NCBI RefSeq assembly: GCF_932294415.1
Contig: NC_065538.1
Span: forward strand, 16,963,656-17,027,655
From: Quercus robur
Lineage: Eukaryota; Streptophyta; Magnoliopsida; Fagales; Fagaceae
Direction: 5' to 3'
Length of the DNA: 64,000 nt
The notes below the pieces were generated by a model that was not told where the DNA came from, searched no databases, and saw only the letters and a list, made by a program, of their open reading frames with translations. The translations under genes were made by a program, and so were the position numbers. Each line of letters begins with the position of its first letter. The stretch's first letter is position 1. Below are positions 21,601-31,738 of the stretch, piece by piece.

Positions 21601-22755
21601 GGGCTGTTCAGTGCAGAGGAGGCAGAGCTAATCAAGACCATCCCCTTGAGTAGTGGAGCTTCCGAAGATATCCTATATTGGCCTCACTCAAGCAATGGTC
21701 ACTATAGTTGCAAGACCGGTTATAAATTCTTAAAAATGGAGGAGGAGCTGCCTGCTGCACCACAAGAATCCGTAAATGAAGAGAAGAAACTGTGGAATGG
21801 AATATGGTCACTCCAAGTTCCCCCCAAGGTGAAAACACTACTTTGGCGTGCATGCCGTGAAGCTATGCTGACAAAGAAGGCTTTATTCCGTCGAACTATT
21901 GCAACGGACTCAGACTGTGTTAGATGTCACGGCCATGATGAAGATTCATTGCATGCTTTGTGGTCCTGCCCAGAACTAGACACGGTGTGGTCTGACTTGG
22001 AGCTTTGGAATTTCAGGTGTGATGTTCAGTTCATGACCTTCAAGGAGCTGCTGTCATGGTTAATTGCAAACAACCATCAAACAGAGGTCTTTGCTGTAAC
22101 GGTTTGGACAATCTGGAACCAGCGGAACCGGGTTCGTCTCAACCAACCGGCAGACTCACTTCACCAAATCCCTCAGATTTCAAAGTCTTGGCTAGCCGAA
22201 TATCAAGCTCGGCAACTTCCTGTGACTACTCCAGTGCAGCAGAACCGAAATACCAGACCTCTTTGGAGACCTCCACCATCGGAGCTTTTCAAAATAAATT
22301 TCGATGGCGCCGTCTTCAAACAAGATAAGAAGTCTGGCATTGGAGTCGTTATAAGAGATCACCAGGGCTCTGTTATTGCCTCATGCTCAAAACCGGTGCA
22401 CCAGGAGCTAGGCAGTGAGGATGTTGAAGCAAAGGCTGCGGCATGGGCTCTGGTTTTTGCTTTGGATGTGGGGGTGAAAAGGGTAGTACTTGAGGGTGAT
22501 TCTCTGTCTGTTATCAAAGGATTAATGGGGGAAGGAAGGCTGCTAACTCCAATGGGATTGATCATTGAGGAGGCCAAACATTTATCTAGACATTTTGAAG
22601 AATTACATTACTCTCATGTTAAGAGGGATTGTAATAGTTTAGCTCATAATCTGGCTAGACATGCCGCTGGCATTCCGGATTTGTTAGTTTGGATGGAGGA
22701 TATTCCTTCACATTTTCATGATGTATTGCAAGCCGATTTATTAGGCTTACCTTAA
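18652..22755 (+). CDS. LINE ORF2: endonuclease, reverse transcriptase, RNase H
   Basis: The 1367-codon product nicks target DNA and copies the element RNA into it. The N-terminal endonuclease/exonuclease/phosphatase domain (1-230) has WNCRG (6-10), Glu36 in VFVAET, CFGDFNE, and the catalytic SSDHNP with Asp223 and His224. The reverse transcriptase (about 440-760) has KAPGPDG, LDMSKAYDRVEW, RGIRQGDPISPFLF and the FADD box at 686-689. A zf-RVT region follows (about 1040-1130, WRACREAMLTKKALF and CxxC...H). RNase H is C-terminal: FDGA (Asp1218), EAKAAAWAL, LEGDS and NSLAHNLARHA. All key residues are present with no break. It starts inside the ORF1 stop (ATGA), suggesting coupled re-initiation. 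Confidence 0.95.
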   Translation: MSCLAWNCRGLGNLRTGRELVELTRAKDPSVVFVAETLTDDARLEIVQRSMDYDHRWVVPREGRGGGLALFWKSSINLSVVGSCKYYIDAIVDRGSENEWRLTGFYGEPDTVRRSEAWEKLRYLNSQSEVPWLCFGDFNEIIKQDEKVGGALRPHNQMQLFREVLDECGFMDLGYVGPKFTWARHYDNGNSIWERLDRGLATNNWFLKFPGTRVHNLRCDSSDHNPILIVFSGLDPPKRKKVFRFEEMWLSNPGCSEIVEAVWNRCDNESLEGIVGRVEKCGRDLGWWEKNVFGNVRRELEKLKKLLPKAEEEAILRGDNARIRELRKEIEEWRDKEATMWAQRSRVLWARQGDKNSRYFHSCATKRYRKNLIEGMRDEEGAWKTNPEEFTEILVSYYHSLFNSTGQLDSSQVWECVPRVITDEMNALLCKKFEVHEVEVALNQMAPLKAPGPDGMPPLFYQHFWGTVNHDVTASILMWLNSGTLPQSINHTFITLIPKTHSPEYAHQFRPISLCNVLYKIFSKVLANRLKKVLPSIITEHQSAFTKDRLISDNIMVAFETLHCLQRYNSGSHGYMAVKLDMSKAYDRVEWPFLEGIMRRMGFNEGWINLIMLCVKTVTYSVLVNGEPCGMIHPTRGIRQGDPISPFLFLLCTEGLNGLLKKAEGNGDIHGFSICRRGPKLTHLLFADDSLLFCRATMEECGKVLEFLNAYEVASGQKLNRSKTALFFSKSTNEVLKEQIKEAWGVPEIMQYEKYLGLPSFVGKRKKASFNYIKERVWRKLQGWEGKLLSQAGREVLIKSVIQAIPTYTMGCFKIPIGLCNEIETMIKKFWWGQRGDRRKIHWVKWDELTKAKGVGGMGFRDLAKFNDSLLAKQAWRLLHNHNSLFYKVFKARFFPNSTIMEAKESRMGSYAWRSILVGRDVIRRGARWRVGDGKKIRIWQDHWLPRKHPPQVLSSPLTDFENSRVDILIDPSTRRWDEEMLHGLFSAEEAELIKTIPLSSGASEDILYWPHSSNGHYSCKTGYKFLKMEEELPAAPQESVNEEKKLWNGIWSLQVPPKVKTLLWRACREAMLTKKALFRRTIATDSDCVRCHGHDEDSLHALWSCPELDTVWSDLELWNFRCDVQFMTFKELLSWLIANNHQTEVFAVTVWTIWNQRNRVRLNQPADSLHQIPQISKSWLAEYQARQLPVTTPVQQNRNTRPLWRPPPSELFKINFDGAVFKQDKKSGIGVVIRDHQGSVIASCSKPVHQELGSEDVEAKAAAWALVFALDVGVKRVVLEGDSLSVIKGLMGEGRLLTPMGLIIEEAKHLSRHFEELHYSHVKRDCNSLAHNLARHAAGIPDLLVWMEDIPSHFHDVLQADLLGLP

Positions 22756-23169
22756 TAAAAGTATGGTACGTGTCTTTCTCAAAAAAAAAAAAAAAAAACT
22801 ATTGCAATTACTCTGATGTTATTGCATTTTTTTTTTTTTTTTTTTTTGTATAAACATATTTTCTAGTAGTGGAAGCTTTGTTGAGTATAGAGAAAGTATG
22901 CTTAAATTTTTTCAAGGAGGTTTGGTTTAGGTCATTTTGGTCACTCAGTAGTTGTTCTAGCAATAATTCTCCATTTAAATTTGTAGTAGAAATCTATGGC
23001 GACAATGTTGCTTGTGATGGTTAGACTATGATATTTGTGGGTGGCAATGAGTAGAAATTTGTGGGTTTTGATATTTATTTTTATAAGTTTAAGTAATTCA
23101 AGATTAAGGGAACAAAAATTACTCTCACTTTTTTTTGTGTATTACATGTGATCATTTCCTTTACTGTAG

Positions 23170-24726
23170 ATATGACTACAAAATCCAACTTCAAATTGAA
23201 GAGTCCGCAATATAACTACTCTGAGGTTGTGAGAATAACTAATAACTTTAAGACCATTATTGGAGAAGGAGGTTTTGGAAAAGTATATCTAGGCATCTTG
23301 AATGATCAAACTCAAGTTGCTGTTAAGTTGCTTTCTCCATCATCAAAGCAAGGTTATAAGGAATTTCGAGCAGAGGTTAGATCATGATTAAGAGTGCTGT
23401 ATTCTCTTTCATTATTTGAAAAGAATGAAAATTTTAAAATTGTATTGGAAATATGATAGCATGAAACATGAAACAACAAGGAAAATTTAATAAATTTTCT
23501 AAGGGTATTGATTTATGAAATAATTTAAAACTAAAATTTATGGGGAAAGAAAAACACAATTTTTTTTTTTCTAACAACTTTTTAAATGCAGGCACAACTT
23601 TTAATGATAGTTCATCATAGAAACTTAGTCTCTCTCGTTGGGTATTGTGATGAGGGTGAAAACAAAGTGCTCATATATGAGTACATGGCTAATGGCAACC
23701 TACAACAACATTTATCAGGTATAAATAATACTATTGTATTCAAGGTGAATCATTTAAGACTCAACATTTGTGAACTTATTAAGCTAAAAGCATATTAGTC
23801 GAGGGCAAGGTTGTTTTATAACTACAATTTGTAATTGGTAATGTCCACCAAGAAAGCATATCTAACCAATTCCTGTAACTAATGTCCGCACATTTCCCCC
23901 CTTTTTTAGTGGGGAAGGAGTTTGAAAAGGTTGAAAATTCATCAAGGGACTAGAAGATCTTTCCATGGTACACTAATTTGAGACATCAGACTAGTTACAA
24001 AAAGGGGGGGGGGGGGGGGGAGGGGGGATGAAAAATGGGGAATGCAATAAAAGCAACAATAATTCTGAATACAAGTTGATGCAATAAAAAACTACTAATA
24101 TGGATGCATATTAAAAGTGATGGCAATAGTTGTCATAGGTAAAATTAATATTACTCCAACCACAACAAACCATATTAACAATTGTGGAAAAATAAAATTA
24201 TAAGAAAATGTTATCTTCTTAACATTACTAAAAGTGAAAGGTTGCAAGGAATACACTGGGGAAACTAAGTCTCAACTAAATATTTGATCATTTTAGAATT
24301 ATTATTTCTATTCTAGTGTGATTGCAAAACCATATTATCTTCCATATCAACTACAACTGCAGACAAGTTAATACATTTTGGCTGCAGTGACCAATATAAA
24401 TGTCTTGAATTGGAATCAGAGACTTCAAATTGCAGTGGATGTAGCACACGGTTAGGAATAGATCAATCACATCATTATTTCTCCATAGCATCTATTTCTT
24501 TGTTTGCATACTAATTGCTTATTGGTGAAGTTGCAGGGTTGGAGTATCTACATAATGGTTGCAAGCCACCTATAATCCATAGAGATTTGAAGACCTCCAA
24601 CATCTTATTAAATGAAAACATGCAAGCAAAGATAGCTGATTTTGGGTTGTCTAAGGCTTTTGCAACTGAAAATGACTCTCATGTGTCCACTGGTCTAGCT
24701 GGTACACTAGGGTATCTCGATCCTGA
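23170..24726 (+). pseudogene. RLK kinase exons 1-4 (N-lobe to DFG and activation loop)
   Basis: Four exons: 23170-23375, 23592-23718, 24388-24450 and 24537-24726. The first has YSEVVRITNNFKTIIGEGGF with the glycine-rich loop (GEGGFGKVY), then QVAVKLL with the ATP-binding Lys. The second has [16 protein letters not shown] and [16 protein letters not shown]. The short third has VLNWNQRLQIAVDVAHG. The fourth has [30 protein letters not shown] and GTLGYLDPE. The catalytic HRD Asp and DFG Asp are present, so this part would be a normal RD kinase if expressed. Internal splice phases agree. Confidence 0.93.
24001..24029 (+). repeat. G-rich homopolymer tract
   Basis: A run of G interrupted by one A lies in an intron. 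Such a tract can form a G-quadruplex and is also a likely assembly weak point. Confidence 0.9.
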
Positions 24727-25276
24727 GTAAGTGTGATGAATTTATGCATTTTATATACTTTTTACCATAGTTAGAATATATTTAGGCAAGACCCATTAGT
24801 ATTCCGGTGGTCTTACACCATAATGCAATGTGGGGGTTCTAGTGGCACAAGAGCAAAGACCACACCTACAAGCCCCTTTTTTTATGCATTAAAAAAATTA
24901 AAATATATTTAGCTTCAGGTGATGTGTATGTAATTTCTAATAGATTTAGCAACACAATAAACCTTATTATGTTGAAATGTTCCACTACTTATATCTTTTA
25001 TCCTCGATGCACAAATTGGCAAAAAAATAGGGTTAACTATACTTTCCCCACTTAATTATGGTGCATTTGTAATCTCTCCTTAAACTTCAAAATTGAGTAA
25101 TGCCAATCTTTATTTTTGGGCAAAAAGTACTTTCCCTCCTTTTTTTTTGGTTGTTGTTGGAGAACCTAACTCTTGGCTATTAGTAATAAGCACTTTACCC
25201 TTTGTCTAATAAGACTTTCAGCCAAATTTAAGGGAAGAGTCAAAACTTTTCAAATGGTGTGTTTGAAAAGAATGTT

Positions 25277-25312
<36 letters not shown>

Positions 25313-27396
25313 TATTTTAGAAACAAACACACAGACAAAGGAAAAAGAAATGAGTTCTAACACAAAGGCACACCACAAACTCCACTTAAAAGACATGTTA
25401 AATTTTTAATTCTTAATTTAGGATGCAAAGTTCATTATATTATGTGATTTTAAAATAAGGTCTCCATATTAGAATTTTGAGCCTTTGACCACGACCGGCA
25501 CCTTATTTTCTTCACCAATTGGAATTTTCTAAAGGTCTATGAATACCCTCAGCTATTAAGAAAGGCTCAGGATAAGATCCCATTTTTTGCATTTTAGTTA
25601 ATCACTTTTTAAAAATTAAAACATCCATGTTAGATTCCCTATTCTATGCTTTATTTTATTTCATTAAAATAATATTATATTAATTAATTAATTAATTAAT
25701 TAATTAATTAATTATTTCTCTCATTTTTTAAAAACACCCACTTTTCTTTATTTTAGTTAACAAGACACAAAAATAATAAAATAATAAGGGTTTGGGGGAA
25801 GTTTAACATTGTTAACATTTTAGGGGTTGTTAGTTCACTTAATCTAGTCATGACTAGAACACTTATCTCCTTCTTATGGTACCACCTACCCAATTTGGAG
25901 GAATTCCTCCAAACTAGTTTGCATCCAGCTGTCATTTTTTCAATATCTCTACCAATGTTATTTAAAGTCTTCTTCTAATTCCTTTTATTAATTCTCTCTT
26001 GAATCAAATCATTACTTATTGGTTATTGGGGAAAATGGACATTTGCCCCTAATTTACAAACTATGCAACAAAATGCCCCTGTTTTGAAATTATTTAGTAA
26101 AATGCTCATATTTTTTAAACTTGATTTTAATAAAATCAAATTCTATGCAAAACTCGATTTCCTCAAAATCAAGTTCTATGTATGTTTTTGAGTGGAACTT
26201 GACATTAGCAATGTTGAGTTTCACTTAAATTTTCAAAAAAAATTTAGTGGTAAAATATGCATAGAACTCTACATTGCTAATATCGAGTTCCATCTATAAT
26301 TTGATTTTGTTAAAATCGAGTTTAAAAAATAGTACATTTTGCTAAATAATTTCAAAACAAGGGCATTTTGATGCATAGTTCCTAAATTTGGGGCGAATTC
26401 CCATTTTTCCCTCATTAATTGCTTTCCCATACACATGAACAAACCAACTCAAACAACTCTCGCTCTTATCTTTTAATCAATAAGAGTCACCCCTATCTTT
26501 GAAAATATTTCTTTATTTTGTATTATATATATATATATATATATTTTTTTTTTTCACTTATTTACCTTAACATTCTCATTTCAACCATACTCATTTTATG
26601 AACATGTTACTTTATAAGGACCGAACATTCAATACCATAGAATAGCTGGTTCAATAACAGTTCTAATTTTTTAGTTAACTTAACAGGTATTCTACAAACA
26701 CACAATACTTCTTATATACTTTTTCACTTTGTCTACCTTACTTTTATCTTATGATTCATAGATTCTTCGAACTCTCAATCCTTATGAATTATTGATCAAA
26801 TATATCAAAAGTATTCATTCTTTGGTATCTTTTGATTATAAAATTTTACAACATCTTCATGATTGTTTCTACTTTTGCAAAACTTACACTCCATGTATTG
26901 TGTTTATTCTTTCTTAATCTAGAGCTTTTAGACTCTAAATCACCCCTCCAAATTTATAACTTATCATTGATTTCACATCTAATTTCATCTACTAAAACTA
27001 TATCACCTGTCTTTCCTATTTCCACCCGATCCTCAATGCATCATTTACCCCGACCACCTAATTCTTAAACAAACCTACAGTTTTATCCTCAATTGATTTA
27101 CTCAATTCAATTTCTTTAATGGCTCCCATTAATAAAATGTTTTGAAATAACTTTTTGATCTCCTCTTCATTTATTTACACTCGTTGATCTTTATCTTAAA
27201 TACACTTGGAACAATTCAAGTCTCTTGTTTTCCTTTCTACTTGTCTTTGTGAGTTTAAAGATACTCTTTCAATGATCCTTTGTCATCAACTACTATATAA
27301 TTCATTGTAAGCCTTAAATACGGCATCTTGGGCTACTTTTTTCCTCCCTTCTTTGCCTCTTAATAATTTAAATTAGTGTCTTTACATCTACGTAGG

Positions 27397-27463
<67 letters not shown>

Positions 27464-27658
27464 TATTTGAACTTCCTCGTTCCACCACCAAGTCTCCTTA
27501 GCATCATTAAGATTCTCCAAGTACTCCTTTAACCACCATTTTTATTCAACTAGTTATTTGATTTCGCAGCTTATCAACATCTTTGCATAGGAACCATTTG
27601 CTGTATTTGATTGTTCTATCTTTAACCACAACAAAAATCACTTGTGTTTTACATACAG
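24727..27658 (+). other. RLK intron with repeats
   Basis: This is the 2.9-kb intron between the activation-loop exon and the last kinase exon. It holds a poly-T at 25279-25309, a (TTAA)n run at 25678-25712, the foldback copy at 26028-26411, and CT/TA microsatellites at 27401-27470. I see no other coding sequence. Confidence 0.8.
26028..26411 (+). mobile_element. foldback element, second copy (384 bp)
   Basis: The left arm begins GGGGAAAATGGACATTTGCC and the right arm ends CCCATTTTTCCC. The arms pair over about 130 bp (AAATGCCCCTGTTTTGAAATT on the left, AATTTCAAAACAAGGGCATTTT on the right). It shares ends and the TCGAGTT internal motifs with the element at 7560-8015. No exact duplication flanks it, so it is older or the ends are eroded. 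It lies in a late intron of the receptor-kinase pseudogene. Confidence 0.8.
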
Positions 27659-28067
27659 GTCTCAAGCATCTGGAAAATTAAATAAAAAAAGTGATGTTTA
27701 TAGTTTTGGTATTGTTCTATTTGAGATAATCACCGGTCGTCCAGCAATAATGAGAAAAAGTGAAGAAAGCACTCACATACTTGATTAGGTTTATCCTGTG
27801 ATTGAAAGTGGGGATATTGGAAGCATAGTTGATTCAAGATTACATGGAGAATTCTACACCAATTCTGCCTGGAAAACTGTGGAGATAGCCATGTCATGCA
27901 CACCATCAGCTGCAATCCAAAGGCCAGATATGAGTCAAGTATTGGTAGAACTAAAGGAATGTTTGGCACTAGAGATGGCTCATGGAAGTAGCCAAACAAT
28001 GGCAACTGAGGCCAATGAAATATACTCTATGGAGCTTCAATCAGATATTGATGCCCTGGTTAGGTAG
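27659..28067 (+). pseudogene. RLK last exon: C-terminal kinase lobe with nonsense codon
   Basis: The exon begins after acceptor CATACAG and reads SQASGKLNKKSDVYSFGIVL (subdomain IX), FEIITGRPA, then HILD and a TAG at 27786-27788 where the family has Trp (expected HIxxWV). The same frame continues VYPVIESGDIGSIVDSRLHG, WKTVEIAMSCTPSAAIQRPD and MSQVLVELKECL to a natural stop at 28065-28067. A single G-to-A change (TGG to TAG) explains the break. It would remove the last kinase subdomains. Confidence 0.93.
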
Positions 28068-29664
28068 TTATACTAAACAAAAACTTTGTGGTAAGAAGCT
28101 CCGTCTATGCAAATATGACAAATTATATAATAATTCATTTGTGTTTAAAAACTTCTTATACTTCATTATTTCATGTTTCTCACCATTTTTCAGGTAAGTT
28201 CAAGTGATGTATTATAATGTATTTTCATAGCTTTTGATGGGCATATTAGATACAATGATGCATAATTTTTGTGGTGAATGAATTCTTCTTATTATTATTA
28301 TATGCAAAAGATAATTTTTTCTTAATTATTTAAAACACATTACTGACTTACCGCTGATAAGTTGGTACCATAAACCATGGAATATGTATGCAAAATGATT
28401 TACAGTGACTAATCCATTGGCTCTATATAAGTAATATATATATATATGCTGTCAAGAGCTTTGTAACTTAACTAGTTAATACTTTCTAATATTTTTAACG
28501 GAGAGATATGTGGACTCCCCAAAAAAGAGCAAGAAAGCTAGGTTAGAACTTTTGCCCTATTTCTTTTGGTTTATCACACATTGAGTCCTTAGCAACGTGA
28601 CTCTTAGTGTGTATGTATTTTTAGGGTGAAGTGTGTGTGTAAGTTCCTTTTTCATATTTTTATTTTAGGAGTCACCACCAACCATTGGTTTTTTGTATTA
28701 TGTGTGATTGGTCATTTATTTGTCTAACTCTTTTCAAGTTATCTAATTAGCTAAACCAATTTTAAGGATTTATTAATTAAGGTAAATTAAAAGTCTCGAA
28801 CTAAAGATCTTAGACTCAGAAGTTTAGTTATGTGTGGGGAAGGTGTTAGGCACCCTACACCGCCTATCCAAAGGATAGTACCCCATCTTAATTTAATTCA
28901 AGCGTTATCCTTTTAGTGAAGAAATAAAATACTTGCCATTTTGATTTTTGAAAAAAGGTTTTACATAACTATATATCTATATATATATATAGACACACAC
29001 ATGTGGGTACTTATTTACTTATAATATATCATGTGAATATTCACATCAATGAATACTTACAATCAAAGCATGTGAGATAAATACATAAATAGCATGTGAG
29101 GGACATTTACCACATAGCTAGAAATGATACATACAATAGCATCTGAGTACTTATTTACTACATAATTAGCATGTGAATACTAAATACTATATACAAATAG
29201 ATTACAATGTAAAAATAAAAAGAGAAGGTTGGAAGGATAGCACCTTGGTGTCATCCACAATTTTTCTCATTTTTACCATACAAAAAAGATGACTAATATG
29301 TTAGTGCCTAAGAAAAGAGAGGGACTATGTAAGCTTGATTGGTGCCTATGAGTTCAATGGAATTGAACCATATGCACAAATGCTTAAAGATGTAATCCTA
29401 AGAAAAAGTTTTAAACAACAATGCATTAATTATTTTGGAAAGAATTTTTCTTTGAAAACATTAATTCTATTATTCTTGGAAAAGGGAAGTTTTAGGGGAA
29501 AAAAAAACATTTTCTTTTTTATGAAGGAAAAGTTTGTCATTTTAAAAAGGAAAAGTTTTAGAAAACTACTTTTGTCATGTTTTTCAAAGAAAAGAATTCT
29601 TTTGAACAAGTAAAGTTTGCAATGGGAAACAAATTTTCATTTTTTTAAGAAAGAAGTTCTTGAA

Positions 29665-29713
<49 letters not shown>

Positions 29714-30545
29714 AAGAAGAAGAAGAAGAAGAAGAAGAAGAAGAAGGAAGCCATTTTTTAGAGGAACCCAAAAATATTAAGGTGTTTTAAGTTTTCCCCA
29801 TTTTGAAGTTATTTTGTAGAAAACGCTTTTTAAGAAAACAAAAGAAAAGTGAGGTTCAAAAGACTCATGGGTTTCTTTGGCAAAATGGGTTAGAACCAAA
29901 AATCCCATGATTTTTGTGATGAAAGGAGAATTTGTAAAGCATTTTTGTAGGAAAATTGGTTTTGGATGAAAGAAAATTTTTTAGTTAAAGAAAATATTCA
30001 TGGGTTTTATTTTCAAAAGAGAAAGATTGGGTTCCAAAAATCCCTTGATTTTTAAGAAAATAAATGCTCCTTATAGAAACTTTGCTCATTCAATAGATTT
30101 CTTTTTATCATATTTTTTTGAAAAGAAATTCCAACGTGGTAAAAGAAAATTTTTTTATTTTGGAAGAAGAATTTCTTTTTCTTTTTTTTAAGAAAAATGC
30201 TTCTCATTTTTGGATTTAAAAAAAAAAAAGAAAGAGGAAGGAAAAAATATGTTTTTTTTTTTTTTTTTTTATAGAAAGAAAATTTAAAGGAAAAGAGAAG
30301 GCTTTAAAAAAGGAATTTTTAAGAAAGAGGTGAAAACAACTTTTGAAAAGGGGACAAAGCTTTTTGAAAAATCATTTTCTTTTGGAAAATCATACTAAAG
30401 AGATTTTTTTTACCCAAACTTATCAATTTATGGCAACATTATTAATGAGAAAAAGAAAAGAGCAACAATAGTAAATAAGTGATATGAATTTAAAGATGAG
30501 AAAATAAATGCAATAAAATAAAGGCAAATAAATAAATTTGCTAGA

Positions 30546-30698
30546 AATTAAATGACAAGGAAATGTAAAGTACTTGAATTTAAATGACAATAAAAGTAAA
30601 GTGCTTGAATTTTAATAACAATAAAAGTAAAGTTGCTTGAATTTAAATGATAATAAAAGTAAAGAGCTTGAATTTAAATCACAATAAAAATAAACATT
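30546..30698 (+). repeat. minisatellite, about 37-bp units, four copies
   Basis: The core AATAAAAGTAAAGTGCTTGA followed by ATTTAAATGAC repeats about four times with small changes. It is AT-rich and non-coding. Confidence 0.85.
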
Positions 30699-30903
30699 GA
30701 TTAAAAATGTTTTTTTTAGGGATTCTTTTTAAATAAGCTTTAATCTCTTTCAAATCTAATGTGTTCTTTGTCAAAAAGAGATGGGAGTTCTAAGCCATCA
30801 ACCATCCTTAAGACAACATGCCCATATTGTGTTTTATTTAAGGTTTAGAGCCTATTTAAAAGGAATAAATAGAAAATCTTTTTTATATTAGGTGATGAGA
30901 TAG

Positions 30904-30939
<36 letters not shown>

Positions 30940-31004
30940 CAATAGGATTTAAAAGGTGCAATTAATAAAAACGGAGTGGAGATAAGAAAAAATTAAATAA
31001 AGAG

Positions 31005-31140
31005 AGAAGGGGAAGAACATTAAAATAAATGGGATGACAATAAAGTAAAAGGGAAGTGGGCAGAACATTAAATAAATGGGATAATAAAGTAAAGGGGGAA
31101 AGGGGAAGAATATTAAATAAATGGGTAACAATAAAACAAG
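31005..31140 (+). repeat. tandem repeat, three units of about 45-50 bp
   Basis: Three units share GGGAAGAACATTAAATAAATGGG-like cores followed by ACAATAAAGTAAA. They give Pro/Leu/Phe-rich frames on the minus strand that are not genes. Confidence 0.85.
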
Positions 31141-31698
31141 ATAAATATATGAACAAGAATATAAAAGGTTCCCATATGCCTAGAAGAAATGAGATATCTT
31201 CCCCCTGAGGGTACTTCTCATATTAGGTCTAGGTTATGGTTCAATACCCATCTAGGAACTTAAAAACAATATCACAATCGACAACAAATAATATAAGCAC
31301 AAAGGAAAAGAGAGATAGATATGCACAAACACAAAAACAAAATTCTAGGAATTTAAAGCAATAAAGTAAAGAGAAAACAAGAAAATAAATGGAATTTCAT
31401 ATATAAGATGAATGGTGTTTACATAAGAAGAAATAGAGAGGCTAGAATGGGTGCAATTATTAAGAAACTACCCCATCCCTACATGTTATCCACAAAGATT
31501 ACAATAAAGATGAGAGGGGATGAATTTTTGTGATGGATTTCCTAAAGAGGGGAGAGAGAAATATTTTTATAATTTTCTAGGGTCTTTTATGATTTTTCTA
31601 GTATTTTTTTCTATAAATTTTCTATTTTTCACCTCTAAAAACTCAATATTTTTTACAAAAAAATGGGGCGATATTTATAGGGAGGCCAATAAAATTGA

Positions 31699-31738
31699 AG
31701 GCTATGTGATGGTGTTCTAGAATACCATCACATAGCCT
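31699..31738. repeat. perfect 15-bp inverted repeat (hairpin)
   Basis: AGGCTATGTGATGGT (31699-31713) is exactly complementary to ACCATCACATAGCCT (31724-31738), with a 10-base loop GTTCTAGAAT. It stands at the junction of two short frames that end in the same residues on opposite strands. No terminator role is expected in plant nuclear DNA. Confidence 0.9.

Larger units (their letters stand above)
16865..22798 (+). mobile_element. full-length L1-type LINE (non-LTR retrotransposon)
   Basis: The element has a short 5' UTR, two complete ORFs and an 18-A tail at 22781-22798. It moves by target-primed reverse transcription. The 3' UTR is only about 25 bp. An AATAAA at 22754-22759 overlaps the ORF2 stop. 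The left border is uncertain: TATTGCAA at 16857-16864 recurs just after the tail (22800-22807) and may be the target duplication, but this word is common in the surrounding element. The element lies in the receptor-kinase intron, inside the older DNA element, in the same orientation as the gene. Both ORFs are open, unlike nearly every other element here. Confidence 0.92.
16557..22869 (+). mobile_element. DNA element with 10-bp target duplication, split by a LINE
   Basis: A 10-bp direct repeat TGGAAGCTTT flanks this interval (16547-16556 and 22870-22879). Just inside the right copy the sequence is ATATTTTCTAGTAG. The left end has the roughly complementary ACTACATTAGGAAAATTTG eight bases in. 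The left arm (16557-16864) is rich in ATTGCAA / TTGCAATAA words and so is the short right arm (22799-22869), so both belong to one element of about 380 bp without the LINE. The class is uncertain: the duplication length suggests MULE, while the CACTACTAG-like end recalls CACTA. Confidence 0.6.
5916..28067 (+). pseudogene. malectin-like/LRR receptor-like kinase gene, disrupted
   Basis: Twelve exons with GT-AG borders encode, in order, a malectin-like extracellular domain, two to three LRRs, one membrane segment and a Ser/Thr kinase. This is the layout of plant LRR-RLK subfamily I, plasma-membrane receptors of the MEE39/IOS1/FRK1 kind. Exons: 5916-7139, 8669-9155, 11047-11182, 15076-15147, 15709-15780, 15930-16013, 16241-16405, 23170-23375, 23592-23718, 24388-24450, 24537-24726 and 27659-28067. 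Splice phases agree at nearly all junctions. Lesions: a MITE inside the first exon, frameshifts near 6820, 7055 and 8950, a one-base phase mismatch between 16405 and 23170, and TAG at 27786-27788. No signal-peptide exon was found. The kinase core residues are still present, so decay is recent relative to the domain. Confidence 0.9.

Noticed and set aside
16557-22869. Calling the outer element a CACTA transposon
   Set aside because: The right end resembles CACTACTAG, but the flanking duplication is 10 bp, not 3 bp, and the left end does not begin with CACTA.
29335-30191. Lys/Phe-rich frames
   Set aside because: They follow A/T-run composition and lack splice or domain support.
30546-31140. 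CRISPR-like array
   Set aside because: The units are adjacent AT-rich minisatellites without unique spacers, in a plant nuclear sequence.
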